Below are positions 1 to 6,752 of a stretch of 64,000 bases of DNA, one piece after another. Source of the stretch: JACVRM01 sp963839815 (GTDB lineage Bacteria; Actinomycetota; Thermoleophilia; Gaiellales; Gaiellaceae); assembly GCA_963839815.1 (NCBI GenBank), contig CAWIWF010000007.1:169266-233265 (forward strand), in the 5' to 3' direction. The position numbers and the translations under genes were made by a program. The number at the start of each line of letters is the position of its first letter. The stretch's first letter is position 1. Below the pieces are notes generated by a model. It ran no database searches and had not been told where the DNA came from. It worked only from the letters and a program-made list of their open reading frames with translations.

Positions 1-849
1 CTGATGACCGAGCTGCAGAGCATCCACCGCGCCGTCAAGCCCACCAACGTCCTGCTCGTGCTCGACGCCATGACCGGCCAGGAGGCGGTCCGCGTCGCCG
101 AGTCGTTCCAGGAGCGCGTCGCATTCGACGGCGTCGTCCTGACCAAGCTCGACGGCGACGCTCGCGGCGGCGCGGCCCTGTCCGTGAAGGCCGTGACCGG
201 GCGCCCGATCAAGCTCGTCTCGATCGGCGAGAAGGTCGACCAGCTCGAGTACTTCCACCCGGACCGGATGGCCTCGCGAATCCTCGGCATGGGCGACGTG
301 CTGACGCTGATCGAGAAGGCCGAGGCTGCCGCCTCCGAGGAGGAGCAGGCCGACATGGAGCAGCGGATGATGCAGGGCGAGTTCACCTTCGACGATCTGC
401 TGACGAGCTACCGCATGCTCAAGCGCATGGGCTCCTTCAAGAGCGTGCTCGGAATGATCCCCGGCATGGGCAAGCAACTCCAGGGCGTCGACGTCTCCGA
501 GAAGGACATGGCCAAGGTGGAGGCGATCGTGCTCTCGATGACGCCCAAGGAGCGGCGCCTGCCGCACCTGATCGACCTCTCGCGCCGCCGCCGGATCGCC
601 GCAGGAAGCGGCACGTCGATGGAGCAGGTCAACCAGCTGATGACCGCCCGCAAGCAGATGGCGAAGATGATGAAGGGGCTCGGCAAGGGCAAGCTGCCGT
701 CGCTGCCGGCCGGCATGGGGCTCCCGGGAGCGAGCGCTGCGGGGCTGCCAGGCGCAGGCGGCGGCGTCGCCGGCGCTACCCTCACGAGTCGCCCCGGACA
801 CGGGGGCACCAAGCGCAAGTCCAAGAAGCGCAAGACGAGACGCAGATGA
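1..849 (+). CDS. ffh: Signal recognition particle protein Ffh, C-terminal part (5' end outside window)
   Basis: GTPase that with 4.5S RNA targets nascent membrane and secreted proteins to FtsY. The frame is open from the first base, so the gene is cut by the window edge. What remains is the end of the G domain (TKLDGDARGG, then the HPDRMASRILGMGD segment) and the methionine-rich M domain, with the conserved MTPKERR and IAAGSGTS segments that bind SRP RNA and signal sequences. The tail is rich in Gly/Ala and ends in a Lys/Arg cluster. It heads an operon with rpsP 19 bp downstream. Only about 280 residues are visible; the NG domain is missing because of the window, not because of a mutation. 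Confidence 0.97.
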   Translation: MMTELQSIHRAVKPTNVLLVLDAMTGQEAVRVAESFQERVAFDGVVLTKLDGDARGGAALSVKAVTGRPIKLVSIGEKVDQLEYFHPDRMASRILGMGDVLTLIEKAEAAASEEEQADMEQRMMQGEFTFDDLLTSYRMLKRMGSFKSVLGMIPGMGKQLQGVDVSEKDMAKVEAIVLSMTPKERRLPHLIDLSRRRRIAAGSGTSMEQVNQLMTARKQMAKMMKGLGKGKLPSLPAGMGLPGASAAGLPGAGGGVAGATLTSRPGHGGTKRKSKKRKTRRR

Positions 850-868
850 CGAGAGAGAGGATGGTTGG

Positions 869-1111
869 ATGGCAGTACGGATGAGACTGACCCGCGTCGG
901 GTCGAAGAAGAACCCGATCTACCGCGTCGTGGTCGCCGACTCGCGCTCGCCGCGCGACGGCAGGTTCATCGAGATCGTGGGCCGCTACAACCCGCAGCAC
1001 GACCCGTCCCTCATCGAGTTCGACGAGGACAAGGTGCGCGACTGGCTGGGCAAGGGCGCGCAGCCCTCCGAGTCGGTGCGCCGCCTGCTGAAGACGCAGA
1101 ACCTGGCTTGA
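869..1111 (+). CDS. rpsP: 30S ribosomal protein S16
   Basis: Small-subunit protein needed for 30S assembly. The 80 residues match the usual family size and begin with the typical MAVRMRLTRVGSKKNPIYR block, followed by the IEIVGRYNP and WLGKGAQPSE segments. The ATG is preceded by a purine-rich GAGAGAGAGG stretch at 851-860. The stop codon overlaps the TTG start of the KH-domain gene, so the two are probably translationally coupled. The order ffh-rpsP-KH-rimM-trmD is the classic bacterial arrangement. Confidence 0.98.
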   Translation: MAVRMRLTRVGSKKNPIYRVVVADSRSPRDGRFIEIVGRYNPQHDPSLIEFDEDKVRDWLGKGAQPSESVRRLLKTQNLA

Positions 1112-1341
1112 CCGACGACCTCCTCGTCTTTCTCACGCGCCGGCTCGTGGACGAGCCCGACGCGGTCCGGGTGGAGCGCGTGGAGCGCGACGACGCCGTC
1201 GTCCTGCAGCTGCACGTCGCCCCGGACGACGTCGGCAAGGTGATCGGCCGCAAGGGCCGCGTCGCCCGCGCGCTCCGCACCGTCGTGCGGGCCGCCAACG
1301 GCCACCTCGCGAAGCGGGTCGTGCTCGAGATCGTGGAGTGA
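1108..1341 (+). CDS. khpA: KH-domain RNA-binding protein (KhpA/YlqC family)
   Basis: Small single-KH-domain RNA-binding protein of 77 aa; relatives act with a partner Jag/KhpB in RNA binding and cell-envelope control. The RNA-binding loop GRKG is visible within GKVIGRKGRVARALR, and the flanking beta-alpha pattern fits the family. I chose the TTG at 1108 because it overlaps the rpsP stop (TTGA) and gives the family length; the longer open frame upstream only overlaps rpsP. The gene ends in a GTGA overlap with rimM. No khpB/jag is present in the window. Confidence 0.9.
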   Translation: MTDDLLVFLTRRLVDEPDAVRVERVERDDAVVLQLHVAPDDVGKVIGRKGRVARALRTVVRAANGHLAKRVVLEIVE

Positions 1342-1808
1342 GCGACCACGACTGGGTGGCCGTCGGGCGCGTCGGCCGCCCGCACGGCATCAAGGGGGCG
1401 TTCGTCGTCGAGCATCCGAGCGCGGCGCCCGAGCGGCTCGCCGAGGGTGCCGTCCTGCACGTCGGCGGCGAGCCTGCCCGCATCGTCGAGTCGAAGCGCG
1501 CCGGCGGGCGCCCGGTGATCCGCCTCGACCGCGAGGTACCGCGCGGCAGCGAGCTCTGTGTCCGCCGTGCTGAGTTGCCCGAGCCGGAGCCCGATGCCTA
1601 CTACGTCTTCCAGCTCGTCGGCCTCTCCGTGCGCGAGCAGGAGGGTGCCGAGCTCGGCCGCGTGCAGGACGTGGAGCCCGGCGTGGCGAACGACGTGCTC
1701 GTTGTCGACTCCGGCCTGCGCCTGCCCCTCGTCGACGCCTGTGTCCTCGAGGTCGACCTCGAGCGCGGCGTCGTGGTCGTCGTGCCCGGCTTCGCAGACG
1801 GTGGGTAA
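1338..1808 (+). CDS. rimM: 16S rRNA processing protein RimM
   Basis: Assembly factor that binds S19 and assists maturation of the 30S head. The 156 aa fit the family. The N-terminal RimM fold starts with VAVGRVGRPHGIKGAF, and the C-terminal PRC barrel contains YYVFQLVGLSV and the NDVLVV segment. The GTG start overlaps the KH gene stop by 4 bp. trmD follows 15 bp after the stop, as in many bacteria. Confidence 0.95.
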   Translation: MSDHDWVAVGRVGRPHGIKGAFVVEHPSAAPERLAEGAVLHVGGEPARIVESKRAGGRPVIRLDREVPRGSELCVRRAELPEPEPDAYYVFQLVGLSVREQEGAELGRVQDVEPGVANDVLVVDSGLRLPLVDACVLEVDLERGVVVVVPGFADGG

Positions 1809-1823
1809 CCTCGTCCGGCCGCC

Positions 1824-2483
1824 GTGCAGCTCGACATCTTCACCCTTGTCCCGCACGCCTTCGCGAGCGCATTCGACCTGCGCCCGCTGGCATCCGTGCT
1901 CGGCGGCGAGCTCGAGGTGCGCATCTTCAACTACCGCGACACGACACCCTTGCGGGCAGGCCAGGTGGACGACGAGCCCTACGGCGGCGGCGCCGGCATG
2001 GTGCTCCGGGTGGACGTCGTCGCTGCGGCGCTCGACGCCGCCTACGGCGAGACGCGTGAGCACCGGGTGGTCGCACTGAGCCCCCGTGGCCGGCAGCTGA
2101 CACAGGCGGTGGTCGAGGAGCTGGCCGCCGAGGGGCGCGTCACGCTGCTCTCCGCCCGGTTCGAGGGCTTCGACGAGCGGGTGGTCGCGCACCTCGCGAC
2201 CGACGCGATCTCGATCGGCCCCTACGTCCTCTCCGGCGGCGAGCTGCCGGCGATGGTGATCGTCGACGCGATCGGCCGCCGACTGCCCGGCGCGCTTGGC
2301 AACGAGGCCTCCGGCGTCGAGGAGAGCTTCTCCGCCGAGCTCGAGGGCGGGCTCGAGTACCCGCACTACACGCGCCCCGCGGACTTCCGCGGCTGGCAGG
2401 TGCCGGAGGTGCTGCTCTCGGGCGACCATGCGCGCGTCGACGCCTGGCGGCGTGAGCAGAGCCGTGTCGGGAGCGCAGCGTGA
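1824..2483 (+). CDS. trmD: tRNA (guanine-N1)-methyltransferase TrmD
   Basis: SPOUT-class enzyme that makes m1G37 in tRNAs using S-adenosylmethionine, preventing +1 frameshifting. Visible landmarks are the N-terminal LDIFTLVPHAF, the DEPYGGGAGMVLR segment, the knot region (SPRGR...ARFEGFDERV) and the SIGPYVLSGGELPAMVI SAM-binding motif, then NEASGVEESF and the C-terminal YTRPADFRGWQVPEVLLSG. The GTG start at 1824 gives 219 residues, close to the shorter members of the family. The stop overlaps the first lepB start (GTGA), linking tRNA modification to secretion genes in one operon. Confidence 0.97.
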   Translation: MQLDIFTLVPHAFASAFDLRPLASVLGGELEVRIFNYRDTTPLRAGQVDDEPYGGGAGMVLRVDVVAAALDAAYGETREHRVVALSPRGRQLTQAVVEELAAEGRVTLLSARFEGFDERVVAHLATDAISIGPYVLSGGELPAMVIVDAIGRRLPGALGNEASGVEESFSAELEGGLEYPHYTRPADFRGWQVPEVLLSGDHARVDAWRREQSRVGSAA

Positions 2484-3082
2484 GAGGGCCCGTCGACCGT
2501 CTGACGGCTGGACTGCCGAGGCCGTGGCGGGTTGCCGTGGACTGGATCGTGACGATCGTCGGCGCCGTCGCGATCGTGCTCGCCGTCAAGGCCTACGTGA
2601 TCAACCCGTACCGCATCCCGTCGTCGTCGATGGAGCCGACGCTGCACTGCGCAAGGCCGGGGCTCGACTGCGAGGCGCGCTTCTCCGACCGGGTGCTCGC
2701 GAACCGCTTCCTCTACCACTTCACCGACCCGGACCGGGGCGACATCGTCGTCTTCCACACGCCCGAGCGCGCCCGGCAGCAGTGCGGCGCCGGCGGCACG
2801 TTCGTCAAGCGGATCGTCGGCCTTCCGGGCGAGGTCGTGACCGTCCGCGAGAACGGCGCCGTGCTGGTCGACGGCGAGCGCCTGCGCGAGGGCTACGTCA
2901 ACGGCCGCGGCCAGGGCGGCACGCCCGGACGGTGGCCGGTGCCGCAGGACCACGTCTTCGTCATGGGCGACAACCGCGGCCAGTCGTGCGACTCGCGCGT
3001 CTGGGGGCCGCTGGACGAGGATCAGCTGATCGGCAAGGTCTTCGCCGTCTACTGGCCTCCCGCCCGAATCGGCATTCGGTAG
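2480..3082 (+). CDS. lepB: Type I signal peptidase (first of a tandem pair)
   Basis: Membrane-bound serine/lysine protease that removes signal peptides from exported proteins. There is one N-terminal membrane segment (about residues 22-40). The catalytic Ser50 lies in SSSMEPTL, the catalytic Lys110 in TFVKRIVGLPGE, and the conserved MGDNR box with DSRVWGPL lies near the C-terminus. The 200-residue length is typical of Gram-positive SipS-type enzymes. The gene overlaps trmD by 4 bp and is followed 7 bp later by a close paralogue with the same architecture, which indicates tandem duplication. Confidence 0.95.
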   Translation: MRGPVDRLTAGLPRPWRVAVDWIVTIVGAVAIVLAVKAYVINPYRIPSSSMEPTLHCARPGLDCEARFSDRVLANRFLYHFTDPDRGDIVVFHTPERARQQCGAGGTFVKRIVGLPGEVVTVRENGAVLVDGERLREGYVNGRGQGGTPGRWPVPQDHVFVMGDNRGQSCDSRVWGPLDEDQLIGKVFAVYWPPARIGIR

Positions 3083-3089
3083 GAGCGGC

Positions 3090-3695
3090 GTGCGCAACCC
3101 GGTCGACCGGCTGACCGCCGGCCTGCCGCATCCGTGGCGCGTTGCCGCGGACTGGGCGGTGACGATCGTCGGCGCGATCGCGATCGTGCTCGCGCTCAAG
3201 GCCTGGGTCGTGAACCCGTACCACATCCCTACGTCGTCGATGGAGCCGACGCTTCACTGCGCGCTGCCCGAGCCGGGCTGCGTCGCGGGGCGCTCCGACC
3301 GGGTGCTCGCCAACCGCTTCATCTACCACTTCACCGATCCCGGCCGGGGCGACATCGTCGTCTTCGAGACCCCGGTTCGGGCCCAGGAGCGCTGCGACGT
3401 TGGTGGCACTTTCGTGAAGCGCATCGTCGGTCTCGGCGGCGAGACGGTGACCGTGCGCCAGGACGGCTCCGTGGCGATCGACGGGAAGACGCTCGACGAG
3501 TCCGGCTACCTGCCGCTCGACCGCCAGAGCCCGCCCGCCGGTCGCTGGCAGGTGCCCGAGGGCAGCGTCTTCGTCATGGGCGACAACCGCGACTCCTCCT
3601 GCGACTCCCGCGTCTGGGGGCCACTGGACGAGGGCCAGCTGATCGGCAAGGTCTCCGCCGTGTACTGGCCGCCCAGCCGAATTTCGCTTCGCTAG
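3090..3695 (+). CDS. lepB: Type I signal peptidase (second of a tandem pair)
   Basis: Paralogue of the preceding gene, aligning over its full length with the catalytic residues at the same positions (Ser50 in TSSMEPTL, Lys110 in TFVKRIVGLGGE) and the same MGDNR box. The region differing most is residues 57-70 and the loop before the MGDNR box (YLPLDRQSPPAGR), so substrate preference may have diverged. It is probably co-transcribed with the first copy. A perfect palindrome beginning 10 bp after the stop probably ends the operon. Confidence 0.95.
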   Translation: MRNPVDRLTAGLPHPWRVAADWAVTIVGAIAIVLALKAWVVNPYHIPTSSMEPTLHCALPEPGCVAGRSDRVLANRFIYHFTDPGRGDIVVFETPVRAQERCDVGGTFVKRIVGLGGETVTVRQDGSVAIDGKTLDESGYLPLDRQSPPAGRWQVPEGSVFVMGDNRDSSCDSRVWGPLDEGQLIGKVSAVYWPPSRISLR

Positions 3696-3704
3696 CGCTC
3701 GCTG

Positions 3705-3785
3705 CGTGGGGGAAACCCGGTTTCCCCCACGAGCCCCCTCGTTGATCAGACGCGCCGGGGCCGCGGAGTGGCTGCGGCGGGCCGA
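3705..3785. repeat. Dispersed repeat A, copy 1, with 13-bp-arm palindrome
   Basis: A perfect palindrome (3705-3717 and 3719-3731, one central base) is followed by a conserved tract (TTGATCAGACGCGCCGGGGC, then CGCGGAGTGGCTGCGGC). The same tract recurs at 3889-3955, and the whole element recurs inverted at 41360-41433. The palindrome starts 10 bp after the lepB stop and can fold as a strong hairpin in either direction, so it may serve as a terminator. Confidence 0.8.
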
Positions 3786-3888
3786 GCGCCCGCCTCCGCC
3801 GGCAGAGGCGAGAGGCCACCAGCGTTACCGCTGCGGGCTCGTGGCGGTTGCTGCATGAGGTAAACCCGATCCCTCGCGCGGGCTCCTC

Positions 3889-3955
3889 GTTGATCAGACG
3901 CGCCGGGGCCGCGGAGTGGCTGCGGCGGGCCGAGCCCGCCTCCGCCGGCAGAGGC
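3889..3955. repeat. Dispersed repeat A, copy 2 (without palindrome)
   Basis: Near-identical repeat of 3742-3811: the GTTGATCAGACGCGCCGGGG block, the CGCGGAGTGGCTGCGGCGGG block and the CCTCCGCCGGCAGAGGC hairpin end. It lacks the leading 27-bp palindrome of copy 1. The intergenic stretch 3696-4030 holds these two copies and no credible gene. Confidence 0.75.
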
Positions 3956-4030
3956 AGGAGGCACACATCCCGTCTGCCCCGCGGGCTCGTAACGGCGGCG
4001 GCTCGACAGGTGCGTTGCTACGATTGGCAC

Positions 4031-4051
4031 CCGGCCTCGGGCCGGTTCTTT
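4031..4051 (+). promoter_or_regulatory. Hairpin directly abutting the rplS start codon
   Basis: CCGGCC-TCG-GGCCGG (4031-4045) followed by TTCTTT (4046-4051) and immediately the ATG at 4052. There is no purine-rich ribosome-binding site. The hairpin plus T-rich tail looks like a terminator or translational block placed exactly at the start codon, so it could be an attenuation or autoregulatory site for L19. A TACGAT -10-like box lies at 4018-4023. Confidence 0.5.
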
Positions 4052-4609
4052 ATGTCCAGGATCATCGAGAGCCTCGAGAAGCGCCAGCTGCGCACGGACC
4101 GTCCGGTTTTCAAGGCCGGGGACACCGTGCGCGTGCACTTCCAGGTGATCGAGGGCCAGCGGCGCCGCGTGCAGGTGTTCGAGGGGATCGTCATCAAGCG
4201 CCAGGGCGGCGGCGTCCGCGAGACCTTCACGGTCCGCAAGCAGTCGTTCGGCTTCGGCGTGGAGCGCACGTTCCCGCTGCACTCGCCCAAGATCGAGCAG
4301 ATCGAGGTGCGGGCGATCGGCGACGTCAACCGCGCCAAGCTCTACTACCTGCGCAAGAAGGTCGGCAAGAAGGCCCGCGTCCGCGAGATCCGCGGCCCCC
4401 GCGGTGTCACCGTCGTGCAGCCGGCCGCGGAGGTGGCCGAGCCGGAGATCGAAGAGCCGGCCGCGACGGCGGAGCCGGCGGAGGCCGAGGCGAAGACCGA
4501 GGCGGCGGAGGCCCCCGCGGGTACGCCGCAGGCGTCGGGCGACGAGCCCGAGAGCGAGACCGGCGACGCTGCGGAGTCCGAGCGCGCCGAGGTCGAGCAG
4601 ACCGCCTAG
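4052..4609 (+). CDS. rplS: 50S ribosomal protein L19 with long acidic C-terminal tail
   Basis: Large-subunit protein at the 30S-50S interface. The conserved core (about residues 1-115) contains GDTVRVHFQVIEG, RRRVQVFEGIVI, SFGFGVERTFPLHSPKI and the basic AKLYYLRKKVGKKAR end. Most L19 proteins stop here; this one continues for about 70 residues of Ala/Glu/Pro-rich sequence, giving 185 aa. I chose the ATG at 4052 because L19 sequence begins exactly there; the open frame upstream runs through repeat DNA. The function of the acidic tail is unknown; it may be disordered. Confidence 0.95.
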   Translation: MSRIIESLEKRQLRTDRPVFKAGDTVRVHFQVIEGQRRRVQVFEGIVIKRQGGGVRETFTVRKQSFGFGVERTFPLHSPKIEQIEVRAIGDVNRAKLYYLRKKVGKKARVREIRGPRGVTVVQPAAEVAEPEIEEPAATAEPAEAEAKTEAAEAPAGTPQASGDEPESETGDAAESERAEVEQTA

Positions 4610-4642
4610 CGGCGCGCGGCGCCCTCCTCTGTCACGACTCTG

Positions 4643-4660
4643 TGCCGCCTTCGGGCGGCA
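4643..4660 (+). terminator. UUCG-loop hairpin after rplS
   Basis: Perfect TGCCGCC-TTCG-GGCGGCA stem-loop 34 bp after the rplS stop. There is no T-tract, so termination would not be classic intrinsic; it could also stabilise the 3' end. Confidence 0.55.
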
Positions 4661-4674
4661 GCGTCCCGCCCGGG

Positions 4675-4680
4675 TATCCT
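4675..4680 (+). promoter_or_regulatory. -10 box for leaderless rnhB
   Basis: TATCCT ends 8 nt before the GTG start of rnhB, fitting the pattern of -10 boxes placed so that transcription starts at or next to the start codon. Confidence 0.5.
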
Positions 4681-4688
4681 CGCCCCCC

Positions 4689-5342
4689 GTGGCACCTCGC
4701 CCCGGGCACCGCCTCCTGCGCTTCGACAGACGTCTCGGCGCCCGCTTCGTCGCCGGTGCCGACGAGGCCGGCCGGGGCTCGCTCGCCGGGCCGCTCGTCG
4801 TCGCCGGCGTGCTCCTCGACTACGAGTGCCTGCGCGACCATCGCGTGCGGCCGCTCGCCGACCTCAACGACTCGAAGCAGGTCTCCCTCGACGACCGCGA
4901 GCGCCTGTTCCGGGCCGTGCTCGGCTGCGCCGCCCGTGTGAGCGTGCACGTCTTCCCGCCCTGGCGCATCGACCGCGACGGGCTCCACCGCTCCAACCTC
5001 GCCGGCCTGCGCGCCGCGCTGCATGCGCTGTCGCCGCCGGCCGAGGCCTGCCTCGTCGACGGCTTCCGGCTCGGGCCGACCGCGCCGCCGCACGAAGCCG
5101 TCGTCGACGGGGACGAGCGCTCGGCCGCGATCGCAGCCGCCTCCATCGTCGCCAAGGTCGTCCGCGACCGCGCCATGCGGCGCCTGGATGCCGTCTATCC
5201 GGCCTACGGGTTCCGCTCGCACGTCGGCTACATCACGCCCGAGCACTCCGCAGTCGTCCGCCGCCGCGGGCCGTCCGCGATCCACCGGCGGTCGTTCCAG
5301 GCGCTCTGCTACGCCGGTGTCGCAGACGCGGACGCGGCCTAG
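4689..5342 (+). CDS. rnhB: Ribonuclease HII
   Basis: Cleaves RNA in RNA-DNA hybrids and removes misincorporated ribonucleotides. The catalytic Asp25-Glu26 pair is in GADEAGRGSLAGPL; a further acidic residue is in CLVDGF, and the AAASIVAKVVRDR segment is typical of the family. The C-terminal YGFRSHVGYITPEH and RRSFQAL blocks are also conserved. The frame is open far upstream, but conserved sequence starts just after the GTG at 4689, giving 217 aa. yraN follows with a 26-bp overlap, the usual rnhB-yraN order. Confidence 0.95.
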   Translation: MAPRPGHRLLRFDRRLGARFVAGADEAGRGSLAGPLVVAGVLLDYECLRDHRVRPLADLNDSKQVSLDDRERLFRAVLGCAARVSVHVFPPWRIDRDGLHRSNLAGLRAALHALSPPAEACLVDGFRLGPTAPPHEAVVDGDERSAAIAAASIVAKVVRDRAMRRLDAVYPAYGFRSHVGYITPEHSAVVRRRGPSAIHRRSFQALCYAGVADADAA

Positions 5343-5688
5343 CGGCGAGTCGACCCGCGCCGCCGGCTCCCGGGCGGAGCGGCGCGCCCGGCTCCACTAC
5401 CGCCTGCGCGGCTATCTCGTGCTCGACGCCAACGCCTGGGCAGGCGGCAACGAGCTCGACCTGGTGCTCCGCCGCGGCCGCACGCTCGTCTTCTGCGAGG
5501 TGAAGCACAAAGCCGGCGACCGCCACGGCGACCCCGCCGAGATGGTCGACGAGGAGAAGCAGCGGCGCCTGCGCCGCGCCGCCGACGCCTGGCTGGCGTC
5601 CCGCCGCGACCTGGACGACCTCGACGTGCGCTTCGACGTCGTCGCCGTCTCGCCGCGCGGCGTCGAGCGCATCACCGACGCCTTCTGA
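5317..5688 (+). CDS. YraN/UPF0102 family nuclease-like protein
   Basis: Small protein with a PD-(D/E)XK nuclease-like fold; its role is unsettled, but the family sits next to rnhB and comM in many genomes. Family motifs are GYLVLDANAW (equivalent of the GY.il.rN segment), NELDLVLRRG and VFCEVKHK, which supply the acidic and Lys residues of the fold, then the C-terminal VRFDVVAV. The GTG at 5317 gives 123 residues and overlaps rnhB. The acetyltransferase start overlaps its stop by one base. Confidence 0.85.
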   Translation: MSQTRTRPSGESTRAAGSRAERRARLHYRLRGYLVLDANAWAGGNELDLVLRRGRTLVFCEVKHKAGDRHGDPAEMVDEEKQRRLRRAADAWLASRRDLDDLDVRFDVVAVSPRGVERITDAF

Positions 5689-6167
5689 TGAGCGAGCCGA
5701 CCGTCCGCCGCGCCGAGTCGCGCGACATCGACGAGCTCGTGCAGATGCGCTCGGACTTCACCTTCGAAGATCCAGAGGCCGACCCGGAGGCCGCCCTCCC
5801 CGGCTACGAGAGCGACTGCCGCTCCTTCCTCGAGCGCGCGCTCGCCGAGGAGCGCTGGCAGATCTGGGTGGCGGAGATCGACGGGCAGCTCGTCGCGCAC
5901 CTCTACGTCGCGCTCGTCGACAGGGTGCCGCGCCCCGTCCGCGAGCACGCGCGGATCGCCTACCTCACGAACGTCTACACCCGCCCCGGGCATCGCGGAC
6001 GCGGCATCGGCGGGCGGCTGCTCGAGCGCGCCCAGGCCGCTGCACGCGATGCCGGCGCCGAGCTCCTCCTGGTCTGGCCGGGCGAGGAGAGCGTGCGCTT
6101 CTACGAGCACCACGGCTTCGGCGACGCCGGCGCGCCGCTCGTGTGGCATGCCGACGGGCACCCATGA
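5688..6167 (+). CDS. GNAT family N-acetyltransferase
   Basis: Predicted acetyl-CoA-dependent acetyltransferase with unknown substrate, 159 aa. The beta strand IAYLTNVYTRPGHRGRGIGGRLLE contains the acetyl-CoA pyrophosphate-binding R-G-x-G signature, and the C-terminal VRFYEHHGF motif is typical of GNAT proteins. It is tightly coupled to its neighbours: one base overlap with yraN and an ATGA overlap with the following DUF6886 gene. Confidence 0.9.
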   Translation: MSEPTVRRAESRDIDELVQMRSDFTFEDPEADPEAALPGYESDCRSFLERALAEERWQIWVAEIDGQLVAHLYVALVDRVPRPVREHARIAYLTNVYTRPGHRGRGIGGRLLERAQAAARDAGAELLLVWPGEESVRFYEHHGFGDAGAPLVWHADGHP

Positions 6168-6721
6168 GCGCTCGCCCTGCCGCGCCGCCGTATCGCAACG
6201 AGGGGCCGCACGCCCTCTGGCACGTCAGCGAGGACGACTCGATCCGGCACTTCCGCCCCCATCGGGCTGCCACCCAGGTCGAGCCGGAGGCGTATGTCTG
6301 GGCGATCGACACGCGCCACCTGCCGCTGTTCTGGTTCCCGCGCGAGTGCCCGCGCGGCACCTTCTGGGCCGCGCCCGAGACCGCCGCCGAGGACGTGGCG
6401 CACTTCCTGCCGCGCGCGGACGCCCGGGTGCACGCGATCGAGGAGGGTTGGCTCGCACGCATGCGAACGACACGGGTCGTCGCCTACCGGTTGCCGGAGG
6501 CGAGCTTCGAGGAGCATCCCGGAGTCGGCGGCTACTGGGTCAGCCGAGAGCCCGTCGAGCCGCTCGAGGTCGTCGAGCTGGGCGACCTGATCGGCCGTCA
6601 TGCCGACGCCGGGATCGAGCTGCGGGTGCGTCAGAACCTGTGGCCGCTCTGGGACGAGATCGTGGCCTCGACCCTCGAGTTCAGCGGCATTCGCCTCCAC
6701 AACGCGCTGCCGCGCCCATAG
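6164..6721 (+). CDS. DUF6886 family protein
   Basis: Protein of unknown function, 185 aa. The pattern LWHVSEDDSI, VWAIDTRHLPLFWFPRECPR and VVAYRLPEASFE resembles the DUF6886 family as I recall it, whose members are mostly single-domain and uncharacterised. I chose the ATG at 6164 because it overlaps the acetyltransferase stop (ATGA); an upstream in-frame start lies inside the previous gene. The coupling to a GNAT gene suggests a shared role, but no substrate can be inferred. Confidence 0.75.
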   Translation: MSARPAAPPYRNEGPHALWHVSEDDSIRHFRPHRAATQVEPEAYVWAIDTRHLPLFWFPRECPRGTFWAAPETAAEDVAHFLPRADARVHAIEEGWLARMRTTRVVAYRLPEASFEEHPGVGGYWVSREPVEPLEVVELGDLIGRHADAGIELRVRQNLWPLWDEIVASTLEFSGIRLHNALPRP

Positions 6722-6752
6722 GGAACGGCCACGCAGCGGCGAAACCCCTCCC

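Noticed and set aside
4404..4688. N-terminal extension of RNase HII by 95 residues
   Set aside because: It overlaps the rplS coding sequence, is Arg/Pro-rich shadow sequence, and the family begins at the GTG at 4689.
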